A stretch of DNA of 64,000 nucleotides from Ascaphus truei (lineage: Eukaryota; Chordata; Amphibia; Anura; Ascaphidae). The notes under the pieces are model-generated. The model searched no databases and was not told the origin of the DNA. It saw only the letters and a program-made list of their open reading frames with translations. Position numbers and translations under genes: made by a program. The stretch covers positions 76,208,743 through 76,272,742 of the forward strand of contig CM071573.1 of the NCBI GenBank assembly GCA_036426205.1. Direction: 5' to 3'. Positions 42,788 through 55,459 of this stretch are shown here, piece by piece (the first letter of the stretch is position 1; every line of letters starts with the position of its first letter).

Positions 42788-45700
42788 TTCTGGGGAAGGG
42801 AGGGGGCGCTGGGAGGGTCAGGGGGGGGGGGGGGGGGGGGAGAGAGGGGGGGCCAAAATGGGGGGATAGATGAGAGGGGAGAGCGGGTAGAAGGGAGGTG
42901 AAGGGGGTGACACCGGGGGGGGGGGGGGGGTGAAGGGTTGAATGTATGGGTAAGGGGGGGGGGGAAGAGAGGAAGAAGAAAGATGGGCGAGGGAAGAATA
43001 GGCCAGGAAGCGGAGAGAGAAAAATGGGGGTGGGGTAGCAGGACGGAGGGTATTGAAGAAAGGAGGGGGGGATGAAAAAGACGCCAAAGGAGAAGGGGGG
43101 GGGGAGGGGAGCTGTGACAGGGGAGGAGAAGGAGGAAAGATGACGATGGGGAGGGGAAGGGTAGAGGGGGGGGGGGGAGGAAGACCCAGGGGGGGAGGTG
43201 GAGGTGAGGAACGAAGTCAATGAGTTAAAAAAAAGAGAGGTGAGCATGCGAGAGTGGATAGACCCCACAACTTCGGATCTCGATCTTCGTGCCTTTTTTT
43301 CGATGAAAGACGGGAAAATATGAGAGGGTGGGGGGAGAGCAAACAGCTGGTAGGGGAAAGTAGGAGAGGAAGGTCGAAGCACGAAGGCGGCGAGGATAGG
43401 AACGCAAAGAACAGAGAGAAAGAGAGCAAATATCGGAGGGTAGAGTGGAGGAAGAGGAAAAAACGTCAGAGAGGTGAAGAGTGCGGGAGCACGATAAGAA
43501 TGAAGGCTAACTTGTGACAGGAACGCGAAGGTGGAGAGATGCGAAAAAAGAAAGCGTTAGAAAGAGGGGGGGTAGTAAGCGGGAGAGGGAGATCCGGAAG
43601 AAAAGGACCAATGTGGAGTGGGAGAAAGAAAGAGAAGAGGCCCATGTAGGAGGAAGCGACAGCGTGTCAAAAACTCGGTGGATTACAAGAAGGGAGCACC
43701 CATAGATATAAGGAAGGACCGAAGGATGGGAGGCGTGAGAGCGAGCTGGATGAGAGGGGTGGGGGAAGGTAGGAAATGAGCGGGGGGAGAAGCACGGAAA
43801 AGGGGTTGGGTAATCAGGGGGAGACTGAGTTATATAGAAGCGGAGCGGCGCGGAGAACAGACCCGGGCGCGAGGGTGGGAGGTAGGAATGTGGGGGGGTG
43901 ATGGGCGAATGGATAGGAGATATGAATGGAAAGGGCGAGCACAGGCGATGGGATGGCGTCCTGTAAACGATAGGGAGCGCAGCAAGCGATAAGAAGGATA
44001 CGGAACGAAGGGACGGAGGGAGGGATAGGGGAAGATAAATAAGGAGTAGGGAGGAAGGGGGGGAAGAAAAAGGTATACAAAGTATAGAGGTGGAAAGAAC
44101 GGGAATGCGAGATAAAGGAGAGACATTTGACAGGTGAGGAGAAGAACTGTCGAAGACGTTGCGGTAAACCGAACGTAGGAGGGGGGGGGGGGGGGGGGCC
44201 GGACGAATGAAAGTAGGTCAGCGGGGAGGATGAAAGCGGTGAGGGGAGTGAGACTGAACGGAGGAGCAGGTTAGGGTAGCAGGGGGAGATGGAATGAGTG
44301 GGGGAAATGTGAGGGATGCAGGAGAATGCGCGACCGAAGAAGGAGACTGTGAGGGGGAACGGGTAGGTCATAGAAAAGTGGAAGGGCGTCGTAGGGGTCG
44401 AGAGAAACCAGGGAGGGTAAATGGGAGGTAGAAAAGGTCTGTCCTGAGGTAAAGCTGGCAAGGCTAAGACCCAATAGGCAAAGAGGTGGCGAGGGAGAGG
44501 TAAAGCAGTCGTAGCAAAGGGGTGGGGAAGGAGGAGGGTGGCATATGCAGGAGGGAGTGAGGCGATCGGTGGGGATGGAGGGTAGAGAAAAAAAGGGAAG
44601 AAAAGGTCGGTTGGTTGAGATATAGCAGGGGACGAGGTGGCACAGAGGGACAAGTATACGCAGGGGAGAGGGGAAAATATGGGGAGGTGGGCGATCGGAA
44701 GGGAGATGGCGCGGGGGGGGAGCAAAGGGGGGGGCCGGGGAGAAATAGGGATGAGGAGGATGGCGTGGCGGGTGGAGTGGGGAGAGGAGTGGGAAAGGAG
44801 GGGTATAAGGTACAGGTGAGGTGGGAGGAGGGAGGTGAGAGTAGAACAGATTCAAGTAGGGGGGGCGGGAGGAGGGGGGGAGGGGGGTGGGGGGGAGTGG
44901 GGGAGGAGGGGTAAGAAGAGAGGAAAGGGGATAGAGCCGGCGAAAGCGGCGGAGAGGTGGAGGGGAAGGAGGGGGGGAAGGAGGGGGGGTAGTGGCAGGG
45001 GGGGCGAGTGGGGGGGGGGGGGGGGGGGGCAAGCTTGAGGGAGAACCGGAAGGGGGGGTAGAAACAATAGTGGGGGGGGGAGGGGGACAATAGGGAATGG
45101 AGGCGGAAATGCTGGATGTCAAGGTGCAGATACCTTATTTCTTCTCGTCCTCCTCGTCGGGGGCCTCCTTAAAAACATGGGAGTAATTAGGGGGAGAGTG
45201 TTAGGGAGGAAAAGAGAAAGGAGAATAGGGAGAACAAAAAGTAGGGAAGAACAGGGGAACGTGTGTGAAAACACATTGGCACCCTCGCACCAACCCTCAG
45301 CCCGGTGAAGCGCACTGCGTCAAATACCTTATGGGGGTCGAAGGAAAGGCGGGGGGCACCCTGGGCAACGTGTAGCAGCGAAAAACATTGGGGGGAGGAG
45401 GGGAGGGAAAAAAGAACAAGGAAAAGGCCCGGGGGGGGGGGGGTGGGGGGGGGTGGGGGATGGGGAACGAAAGGGGGCGGAACAAGGGGGGGGGGGAGCG
45501 GATGACAGAAGGGGAGAAAAGGAAGCCGGGGAGGGACGTGCCACGCCCTTTCCATCCGGCATGTTGTATGGGCTCCAAACCCCTCCGCTTCATGCCCCTC
45601 CCTCCTGCCTTGTAGGCAGCTGTGCTTCCCTACCTTGCCCAATGCTCCAATAACCCCATTATTGACATATACCAAGGAGTGCGATACCGGGTGGGGAAAG

Positions 45701-47040
45701 AGGCTAAATATAAGGGCGCGCACCAAACATGCGAGAAGCGAAAAAAGAGGAAGAAGGAGAAAGCGAGAAAAGAATGGGAGAACCTGAGCAAGGGATCCTA
45801 GGACCGGTACGGGGAGCGAACGAAGGCTAAAACGGCGCAGGGAAGCGAGAAGGGAAGGACAGAGGGGGGAACAGGGAGGAGACAAAAGAAAGCGGACGTC
45901 GAGGGGGGGGGGAGGGGGGGGTGGAAGAGCAAAGAAGGGGTTGGGGTGGAAAGGACGGGTTCTGGAACGGCTTACGGGAGACGGAGGCGACTCAGTACGC
46001 GAGTGGGGGGAGGGGGATGAAATTAAGGGGGGGGGCGGGGGGGGGGGGTTTAGGTAACAGGGTGGAGGGACAAGGGGGCGGGGGAAACGTGGGGGGGGGC
46101 AAAAGCGGCGAGAGACGGTCCGGGGAAAGAGGGGGGGGATGCGATCTACGTATGATGGCAATACAAAAGGAATAGAAGGATAGGGATGAAAATGTAGCGG
46201 TGTGCGGGGTTGGGGGGGGGGGAGGGAAGGAGGTGGGGGGAGGCAGGGGCTGCAGGAAGTTAGAGGTAGGGGTGAAAACAAGGGGGTGGGGGGAAACTAG
46301 AGGAAAAGGCGATAGTTGGAAAGAAGAGTCAGGCAAGTAAAAAGGGAAACGGAGAGGAGGAGGGGAAGAAGAGCATAGAATCGAAGAGGCCGGGCAGGGA
46401 CACGGGAAAATGTTCGAAGGGAGAAGGACGGAGACATGTCCCCAGTCCTCCCTGCGCCTCAGCACCCTCACCGGCCCGAGCCCGCCCCCACGGAACGCGG
46501 GGGCCATGCGCAGGCGATCGACAAAAACCAAGTGCCATAGGAGGGATACAAGGTAGTGGTTAGCCCGTGTGCAGGGTGAAACGGGGGGGGTGAGGGAAAA
46601 CGGCGGAGATAATGCGGCGGGGGACTGTGGGAGATCAAGAGCGGGAGATCGAATAGGTGGAAGGACAACGCACAGAGGGAAATGTTGGGGGGACAATGGC
46701 ACCCGTGAAAGAGAAGAAAGGGAGAAAAGTGGAATCTGGGAAATGGAGATAATACGAATGGCAGGAAAGAAAGGAAGAGCGGGGTAAAAAAGTATAAGAA
46801 AGGAAATTAGGGGGGGTGCACGGAAGGGAGGAGAAGAGAGAAAAAGGTGAGGAAAGCGGGGCGGGGGGGAGGCTACGGGGAGGTGGGAAAAACGGGAAAC
46901 AGGGGGGGAGAGGGAAAGGGGGGGTGATAGACCTAATCCATAGAAACAAAATGAAACACATAATAAAAAAACAAAAAAAAAAAGGGGGGGGGGGAGGAGA
47001 GGGGAGGGCAGGTGAACATAGAAATGAAGAAGGAGAAAAA
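42788..47040. repeat. 4.2-kb G/A-rich (polypurine) tract
   Basis: The plus strand is overwhelmingly G and A, with many runs of ten or more G and no fixed repeat unit. The minus strand is therefore pyrimidine-rich and produces long Pro/Ser/Leu-rich frames, which are artefacts. Islands of ordinary composition interrupt it at about 43250-43310, 45110-45182, 45250-45385, 45540-45690 and 46430-46560. Such a tract may form G-quadruplexes or triplexes. Part of the G-run length may be assembly error. Confidence 0.9.
45117..45182 (-). other. Exon-like island in the purine tract
   Basis: On the minus strand, a long pyrimidine tract ends 'catgtttttaag', acceptor-like. It is followed by codons for EAPDEEDEKK and a TAA stop, then 'ggtatct'. 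The acidic-lysine ending looks protein-like, but the family is not recognised and ten residues are too few to prove an exon. Confidence 0.25.
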
Positions 47041-47072
47041 AGGTGTGGGATCGGCTCTGTGTCGGTTGTACA

Positions 47073-47900
47073 TGTAACGGTGCTCCCTTGGCCTGACCCA
47101 CCCAATCTCATATTGGCCCGTGTAGTCTAACCATCCCCCCATTACAAGGCTGTGTGTGGTGTGCACCTGCAGAACGGACTCTTGAGTCTCCCGCTTGGTG
47201 TTATTAAGGGGATGTCATCAGGACAGTAGCTGAGGTAGTGGGTACGAGTCCCATTACAATCATGTGCAGGCGCCTCCACCTCATCAGGATCTGTGCTTCC
47301 GCAGGGAGATGGTCCTGTTGAGAACTACTCTTCTTGGGCCATCCCTGTTGAGTAATCCACCACTCCACAGTGGGGTTCTTTTTCTCAAGGACATCTTTTT
47401 GATACAGGATGTACCGACTGCCCCCTGCAGCCTGCCAGCTCTAGCCGCACATCTCTGCTTGATGTCCCTTTTGCCAGTACGGCCCTCCAATCATGAATTG
47501 GATTCCCTTTTCTCCTAGGAGATCACCACTGTGCCAGGTCCCTGTACACAGCTGGCGTAACACACTGGAATTATCACTATGTTCCCGTAGTACTGCACCT
47601 AGTGGTCACAAAAGTGTTCCTCCTCCAATACGGTATCGTCAGGTTACTCTCTCTTCGCTCTCTCTCGAACCCAACACTAACTGTCATGTTGGTGCCCTTT
47701 ATACTCCAGGGGCAGGCGCATCTCGTAGGTCACTATCCCAGGGACTCAGAGCATACAGCCACTCCCATCCTTACACAGGCACCCACACTTGGGGGTGAGG
47801 GAAAACCTCCATTACTACTGTGGGCAGGCCTGTGTGTGTACCAGGACTTACTGCTAACAGAGAAGATTTATGCAGTCATTATTATGCATGGCTACATACT
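47073..47900 (-). mobile_element. 3' LTR of a second LTR retrotransposon
   Basis: About 828 bp that match 51473-52286 in direct orientation, with scattered one- to three-base indels. On the plus strand it begins TGTAACGG and ends 'ggctacatact'. Just inside it (47901 onward, read on the minus strand) is 'ccaggggg', a short polypurine tract, which fixes the element on the minus strand. A hydrophobic minus-strand stretch (47885-48085) lies just upstream. Confidence 0.85.
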
Positions 47901-50900
47901 CCCCCTGGTGAATACCCACCGTCCCGGCTGGGACCTAAATTGGTGTCCCTGTGCGCCAGAAACACACATTGCAAAGAACACCACAAATACACAGCAAACA
48001 TCATTACATGAACTAATAATAAGCTCAGTACACTCACTGACCAGCAGGGAGCGCAAAAGAAACAACAGACCACTCTATTGGACACTCAATAGTAAATGCC
48101 GAGGATCTGGCTTCTTCACCTCTCGCCGCCGCGGCATCATGCACATCACGCTGTATTCCGTGGTACTCCTCCCTCTCACTGTAACAGTACATCACCTTGC
48201 GACTAGACCTATAATATGCACTCCCCTTCTTCCAGACCCCGCATCAGTTTACTAAACCCCCTGTGCTCGGCCTGTATCCTTTTATGGCTCCCCCTCTCTC
48301 GATGATAGTAACTGAATATCAGTCTTGAGCATCTCTTCTCTCCCCTATTCTCCTCTATCTCTGTCTTAGAGGTTCAGGGACATAGGGGTAAATCAAGCCC
48401 ATGGGACTTCCTGTACTTGGCAATGATAGCTCTCGCTCCCTCGCAAGCCCTAGTTAAAACTGTTCGATCGACCAGCGTCCCGGGCAAACACCTGAAGGGC
48501 TCATGTCATGTCTCCACCGGATCATCTAACCCTGGCGGACCCCTTAGGGAAATAGGGTAGGCCTGCCTGTATACTGTCCCTCGTACCCTAGAGCCCAAGG
48601 TAGGATTCATCATCAAATCCCCGTCACCCACCAGTGATCAACCACACCCCTCCCTCTCTAAGAATAAACGCGGTTGCGGTCAAGCCACGAGGACTACCCC
48701 TCGTACAAGGGGCCCACCACCTAGTCATCCTTCCGTTCCTCGGCTCTAGAATCTGCATTTTCCTCTGGGACTCCTCTTCAGGCCCACCAGAATACACTCC
48801 AGATGTACCTCAATCTGGTATTAACTCCCTTAAGGGAGGTATTCCTAACAGTATACTCAATCCCGCTAGGACAATCACTCGCCACCGACACTTGTCGGAC
48901 AATGCTCCCTCCTCCCCTCCGACCCTATCCCGACGTACCCAAGTCCAGGCTCCCAGTCCGATCATCAAAAGGACCCCGTGACTCCCCGGACACCCTAAAC
49001 TGAACTCTAGATCCAAATAGATAGGGACGTGTACAAGGCTTAGCTACGCCTTAGGACTACCTTGGGTGTGACGGGGGGTTTGGGGCCGGGACCACGACCG
49101 TAGTCACGGACAGGGTTTCGACCTGCTCCCAGCGGTCCACCTGCCTTAGCACGCGCCACAAAGGCCATCTTTGTCTTCAACCTTGGGACTCCTGGGGCTT
49201 TCCGTTCACCCGCCCATTCCCTTGGATAATAGGGTATCGCTTCCCCTTCTCGATCTCAGACCTGCGGCACCATCTCCCACTCGGGTCCTTCCTGGTCTCG
49301 CGTCACCGACTTCACGCACACGCACGTGACTTTCGACTCCATCTTGCGGTGGATCCCACGAATCTCTTCCTCCACAGGATCTCCTCCACGTCATTCTGCT
49401 ACGCGATCCAGTCTGGCTCTGGACTCGCTCCTTTTGGATCTCTTCCACCTCCTGGCCTCCCGCAGCACCGTGTCTTAGTCCCGTCAGGGTAGGTGTGATC
49501 TACCTCCGTCCGATCCACTAGTCACCACGGCAGTGGGCTCCCGGCGATCGATGGTCGCGGTACGGATACATTCGATTCCGCGTCTCCACACACGAGGAAT
49601 TTCATCCCCCATTGGCGTACGCCAATGGTATGACAGTCCCGTCTGTGACTGTGCTACTCGCCAGCCTTGCACACTCCTCATCCGATGATTCCAGTTTGCA
49701 GTCGGCGAGGCATCCCAGTAGGAGACCGGCGGGTACTCCTCGGTGATCACCTCTCCGATGGCTGATTTCTCTATCGGAAGCACCAATGTTGGCCTCCGAC
49801 TCTGCGGGACTGGCACTCTTGTTCCAGAGAGCTCCCGGCTTTCTTCTAAATCTATCCCAGCCACGGTACATTTGCCGGTCATCCCCGTAGATTGTACAGG
49901 TACGATGTGGTCATGTGGCCCCATGTCTGCAGTCCACATTGGGGGCAATCGGGCGCTCGCTGCCCACGGCTCTCCGCCCGGCATTCCTCACTGCAGGCAC
50001 AGACACCCACAGTCTCTACACCACTCCACCCCGATCACCAGGAAGCCTCCTGGAGCCGAATAAGGGTGCGTGAAATCACAGGACCTTGCCCACTTTATCA
50101 ACAGCTTCAGCCATTTTTTATCAGCGGAGGTACTCTGCTCTAGGTCGGTACTGATCAATGGCTCTTTCGCAACTGAAAGGCATGGCTGATATAGTCAACC
50201 CTTCCTCCCATTTCCTCTGCGCACATCCGGTGAGAACCGCAAACCACTCCCCCTGGTTTGAAACAGGGGGATGTCTCGTATACTTGTAGGCTGACCCCAG
50301 CACAGGTGCGAGTGAGTCATAGTCCATGAGGGCGCGGCTCCAGCTTTCGCGCCAAACTCCCCTCGGGGTGAGTTTTCGCGTTGGCGCCAATCCTGGCCAA
50401 CATCTAGCAGACTGCAAAGTTGCAAGACCTTTTGCAGCATGCCCACGCGTGGTCCCGGGAACGCGGAACCGCCATCTTGGTAAGCATTGTCTTTTCTTTC
50501 ACTGTCTTTTCTCTCACTGAAGGCAACGTCTGGCTGTCTGTTAATTGGGGTATAACAAAGTCCATTTCGTTCCTCCCATCTCGTAAGACTTTCGTCCTCA
50601 CTATTCTCAGGGGTATCTTCCCAGAACATATGCAGGACAAACACGCGCAGCACGGCTTTCCACGTCCATTCCATAACAAGCCCCACAAAAGTCTCTTCTG
50701 TAGCCTGTTCTTCATCGGACCGCAATTCTGGACCTCTCTGCGTGCAGATCCTCCATTCTTGTGGTTCTCTTTCCCTGCCATCCTGGACCTTCTGTTTTCA
50801 GATCCTCCATTTTGACAGTTCTCTCTCTCGTTCTCGCTTTTCTTTCCTGGTTGAACACCGATTCTCTGTACGTGGAGCTCCGCGCTGCGGGGCAGCTACC

Positions 50901-51472
50901 ACATCTGTACAAAACATGCCTTGTGGCACCACCTTGTGTACCTAACATAGATCTGACTCGTGTTTGCACTACCTCAGGCTAGGCTCACCCTTCCAGTGTC
51001 TACCGTAACACTGTTCCTGCCATTCTGTGCTCCTGGTAAGTGATCTGGAATGGAGACTAGAGTACTCTGGCTCTTCCATGCAGCACTTTGGGCGTCGACC
51101 TACATTTTGGCTAGCCTAGTGCGGACCCTTCCAGAATTCCTGCTCTCAGTTACCAGTTTTACCCCTTCATGGCGTCTCAGAGTACGGCTAAAAGAAAAAG
51201 AAGGCAGACAAAAAAAATCAATGCGATCCGAGGTCGTCGTACAGACCATAGACTGGAGATCACATACAAACGACTACGGTGCCGGACTCGCATAGACACC
51301 TAGACATGGATCCCAGGCGTCTTTGCGCATGCATATCCCACCCTCCCTGACTACCCCTGGCTCCGTCCCTCAAGCCAAAGTGCAGCAGACACTTTCCTAA
51401 TTCTACTGTGTGCCTACAAAAGCCTGTCCTGTTGACAGGTATCATCAGCAGCGCCCTCCAATTGTAACGGGT
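47901..51472 (-). mobile_element. Internal region of the LTR retrotransposon
   Basis: About 3.6 kb between the LTRs. The longest minus-strand frames are 50195-50725 and 49484-49984; neither shows protease, RT, RNase H or integrase motifs that I recognise. In a third frame near 49950, 'CPQCG' follows a 'CSEEC' stretch, which could be a decayed Gag knuckle. With no pol visible and frames short, the copy is either non-autonomous or heavily decayed. Its size is below that of a full gypsy or ERV interior. Confidence 0.6.
51460..51471 (-). promoter_or_regulatory. Candidate primer binding site beside the 5' LTR
   Basis: On the minus strand the LTR ends 'ccgttaca', then AT, then TGGAGGGCGCTG, a one-base-insertion variant of the motif at 10463. 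Two bases between the LTR CA and TGG is a normal spacing for a primer binding site. This is the best-anchored example, because both LTRs are present. Confidence 0.65.
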
Positions 51473-52286
51473 GCTCCCTCTGTCCTGACCCACCCAATCT
51501 CATATTGCCCTTGTAGTCTAACCATCCCCCCATTACAAGGCGTGTGTGGTGGTGCACCTGCAAGTAACAGACTCTTGTGAGTCTCCCGCTTGGTGTTATT
51601 AGGGGATGTCATCAGGACAGGTAGCTGAGGTAGTGGGTACGAGTCACACTTACATCCATGTGCAGCGCCCTCCCACCTCATCATGGATCTGTGCTTCCGC
51701 TGAGATGTGCCTGGTGAGGAACTCTTCTTGTGCCATCCACTGTTGAGTAATCTCACACTCACACGTGGGGTTCTTTTCTCTAAGACATTTTATTGAATAC
51801 AGGGATGTAGCACTGCCCCATGCAGCTGCCCTCCTCTAGCCGCACATCTCTGCGTGATGTCCCTTTGCCAGGTACGCCCTCCAATCATGAAGTGGGATTT
51901 CCCTTTCTCCTAGGGAGATCACCACTGTGCCAGGTCCCTGACCAGCGTGGCGTAAACACACTGGAATTATCACTATGTTCCCGTTAGTTACTGCACTGGG
52001 TCAACAAAAGTGTTCCTTCAATACGGTATCGTCAGGTTACTCTCTTCCCTCGAACCACAACACTAACTGTCAGTGTTTGTGCCCTTTTATACCTCCATGG
52101 GGCAGGCGCATCTCTGAGGTCACTATCCAGGGACTCAGAGCATACACCAGCTCCCATCCTTACACAGGCACCACACTTTGGGGGTGAGGAAAACCTCCAT
52201 TACTACTGTGGGCAGGCCTGTGTGTACCAGGACTTACTGCTAACAGAGAAGATGTATGCAGTCATTATTATGCATGGCTACATACA
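51473..52286 (-). mobile_element. 5' LTR of the second LTR retrotransposon
   Basis: An 814-bp partner of 47073-47900. Read on the minus strand it begins TGTATGTAGCCATG and ends CCGTTACA. The two LTRs differ by many small indels, so the insertion is old or the consensus is noisy. No convincing short target duplication was found outside the LTRs (gtaca on one side, cgtaa on the other). Confidence 0.85.
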
Positions 52287-53600
52287 CGTAAAAGGCTTTG
52301 AGAGTACAGTATGTATCAAAGGCCCTGCTTCAACATTGTCTGCAGCGGCTGAAGGTGTCACAATCCGTTAATAAGTCAGTGGCATTTTTCAGCCAATCAT
52401 GGTGATATTGCCACTTTGGACAATATTGAACGAAACATGATGTCTCCTTGCTGCAAAACGGGGGCAAAACAAGAGCATTCAATCCGCATATAATCTTCGC
52501 TGCATGAAAGAAACAAAATTCCCATTGATACCAATGCCATTTATTTCTTCAGCCTGGTGCATTTCATTTGACTCCGTTTTGCTGCTGTAAGACTTTGATA
52601 AATCTATAAAAGAGGTCACAACAGAGCAAGAGTTTTCCTCGGAAATGTCGTTCTTTATGTAATGACCTCACTGCGAGCAGCTGTGTGGGTATCAGAGTTC
52701 TCACACACAGCATTTTGAAGTTGAACGTCTTGCTCTTTCCTTCAGACTTATGCTTTAACAAATCTTCCATGTGTGATTGGTATTGGAAAGTGATCAGCAA
52801 GCAAAACGTTGTGGTGAAATCAGTATTTTGTAGAAGCAAGTAGATCGTAACCAGGGCTCCCCCATTGCTCTCTCCTGAACATGAATACATGTGGTACTGT
52901 ACAATGAGGTATGCTCATGTAACAATAGTTAATTAAATGGTGCACAACTAGTAGATAAATAGCACATCTACTGAATTAATAAAACCAGTTTTGCACATGT
53001 ACATACACATAAAAACACACCTTTTCTAGGACGCTACACATAATTAACAGTAGAATGTTCTACTCGTTAACTCTTTCTAAACAAGAGCAGAACATTACTG
53101 TGATGGTCCGTAGCAAGTTAATATGGCTAACTCGGTTCCTCCAACTTACTATTCATAAAGTATTGCTGGGTGGATTCCCTAAGCAGTATAATAAATGAGG
53201 CAAAATGCGCTGATATCGTTTTTAATCTTTTCAATAGCTAAATGCTTTAGTGCTCCCATGCTGGTTTATCTTTTAATTCCGCACTTATATGTAATGAAGC
53301 TTTGTATTTCTTACTGTAATTGTAATGTCGCATATGTTTGCTTATACAGTATTAGTCACCATCCTGTCCTTTTCGGCTCAAGATAAATGTAATTAAGCAT
53401 TCTAGTCACCGAAAAGTTTAGGTGCAAACACTGATATATAAAGAGCCAACAGGGGACACAGATTATAAGGGCCCCTGGTCCATTATAGGGACATCATGGA
53501 CCAAAAAAACCATGATAGGGCTTGCATTCATTCATACAGTACATACACAGGACCATACATGTATATATCTCTGCATATACACATACACACACACACAATG
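52287..53600. other. Non-coding stretch
   Basis: AT-rich DNA without recognised genes. A dinucleotide (CA)n run lies at about 53582-53598. Confidence 0.5.
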
Positions 53601-53850
53601 CTTGGCCCCCTGCAGACGCACATACCAGAACTCCCTCCTACTGTCTCTGTACGTTCTCCCTACCTACCAATTAGACTGTAAGCTCCTCGGGGCAGGGACT
53701 CCTCTTCCGAAATGTTACTTTTATGTCTAAAGCACTTATTCCCATGATCTGTTATTTATATTATCTGTTATTTATTTGATTACCACATGTATTACTACTG
53801 TGAAGCGCTATGTACACTAATGGCGCTATATAAATAAAGACATACAATAC
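53601..53850 (+). mobile_element. L2/CR1-type LINE 3' end, 5'-truncated
   Basis: The sequence from 'ccctgcagacgcacatacca' to 'gcgctatataaataaa' matches 25250-25435 at high identity. It has the LINE 3' untranslated region and ends in an (ATACA)n tail near 53845-53862. No RT is retained, which is the common outcome for this clade. Confidence 0.88.
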
Positions 53851-53861
53851 AATACAATACA

Positions 53862-53943
53862 CCACACGCACCACACGCACCACACGCACGCACACCACAC
53901 ACCACACACCACACACCACACACCACACACCACACACACACAC
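53862..53943. repeat. (CACACC/CACACG)n simple repeat
   Basis: About 80 bp of CACACC-type repeats directly after the LINE tail, probably grown from the tail. The cysteine/valine-rich minus-strand frame is an artefact. Confidence 0.9.
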
Positions 53944-53945
53944 CC

Positions 53946-55080
53946 AGACTGATATGAGAGATTACAGTATCAGTATCCTGTCTACCCAACATTTCAGGGG
54001 CAGGACACTGGTTCCCATGGCCCTCAAAGGCCCAACTCAGATTTCCCCAGACAACAGAAGGGCCATTCCCAGTCTGTGTGCAAAGTGCGGGCAATAGAGT
54101 CATAGTTGCTGAAATGGTCATAATAATAACATGGCTATAAAGAAAACAGTTTATATGTTGAGTTTGCCTTGGAATATAATACTATAATGTTGAGAAGATA
54201 GAGCTCTCCTGTTTGCATCTTTTAAAATGTATGTCTCGAGAAGTGACTGATCTTGGAAACAGACCCATTCTGAAATGGCTATTTTTTCTTTTAAGCCAAC
54301 TGGAATAAATAAAAAGCCCTGAACCCCAGAGAGGGGAAGATTTATTTAGTTGCCGACTGTTGCTATTTTTTTTTTATTATTCTGTTCCAACAGGTTCCTG
54401 AAAAATCGTCTCTGCTTCTGGATAAAGTGCAGATTGGCGAAGCCTGTGGGTTTGTGCCGCAAAGCGTATCTGAAATCACTCAAATCTATTGTTTAAATCC
54501 TATGACTATCTGATCATATATTTCATCGTAAAGGGAATTTTAAAAGGCTCCATTAGTCACTTGGTGTGACATTACATTTATAGATTGCTGTGATTAGCTG
54601 GTACTGGAGATAAATACATGAATACTGGTGTTTTTTTTATGAAAATCACAGAATAAGAAGCTAGGAAATAAGAAAATAAGGTGGCCATTTAACACAACAT
54701 TCCCTTTTCTCCATTGAGGAGTCAATATTTTGGATATACATTTTGTACACTGTAAATTCATATTCACTGTAGTTAAAATACTTTCCTAATACTGGTAATA
54801 CGGCTACTAGTTCCTACTTTTTCATGTCTCACTTTGGTGAACCTTGAATTATTTTTCCTGATATTCGTGTGTGACCCGTAACGCATTGTTTGTGCATTAA
54901 TAAGAATAACCTGCACCTGGCAGAGAGGCATTTTAGTTACTCGAAGTTACAAAGTAGTGGTAGTAATACTATTTAGAGACACTTATTAGAAGTAAGTCAT
55001 TGGGCCCTCACTCTAGTGTACGAGAACTTAGGTGAAGTTTTGAATATCCCATGGGAAGAATTCTGCCTCCAAAAGTGAAT
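53946..55080. other. Non-coding stretch
   Basis: Mostly AT-rich and unassigned. Near 54369-54396 a T-rich tract ends 'ctgttccaacag', followed by an open frame of about 40 codons. This resembles a splice acceptor, but the frame is not recognised. Confidence 0.4.
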
Positions 55081-55081
55081 A

Positions 55082-55311
55082 CAGCTCAACCCCCTTATAA
55101 CGCTGTGCTTTGGGGCCAAAGAATCACATCGCGCTATAAGCGGATCGCGTTAGAAATAATGTACAATTGTATGCGTTTTACAATAAAGTATTTAAGATAC
55201 CAATAATCGTGTTGTAAATTATTCATAAATACAAAAATTGGGAGCCACGCTTGCATCGCGTTATAAGCGGATTCGCGTTGTAACGGATCGCATTATAACG
55301 GGGTTGAGCTG
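55082..55311. mobile_element. Palindromic MITE ('ctcaacccc...ttataacg')
   Basis: The left end cagctcaacccccttataac pairs with the right end 'cattataacggggttgagct' (complement). Subterminal 'tcgcgctataagcgga' and 'atcgcgttataagcgga' are direct copies. The centre is AT-rich. The length is 230 bp. It is non-coding and the target duplication is unclear. Confidence 0.8.
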
Positions 55312-55459
55312 CACTTGGAGAAAAATGTATGTTTATCCCCAGTATATTACATCCGTATCAGTAGAATACAAAGAGTGACCTACTGTAGATAAAGATGGGG
55401 TGCTAGGGAGGGAGCATCAATATTTAAACAATAGTAAAACATTTGATTATTTTAAGACA

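Noticed and set aside
42788..47040. Reading the islands in the purine tract as an L1 reverse transcriptase ('FDPHKVFDAV' at about 45330)
   Set aside because: A single motif-A-like string without the neighbouring RT motifs in order is not enough.
42759..47111. Long Pro/Ser/Leu-rich minus-strand reading frames of 200-370 codons
   Set aside because: They come from translating a pyrimidine-rich strand that cannot easily form stop codons; overlapping frames are all equally open and none has a domain.
47602..48255. 217-codon plus-strand frame across the 3' LTR
   Set aside because: It runs antisense through the LTR into the element interior, and the equivalent stretch in the 5' LTR is not open in the same way.
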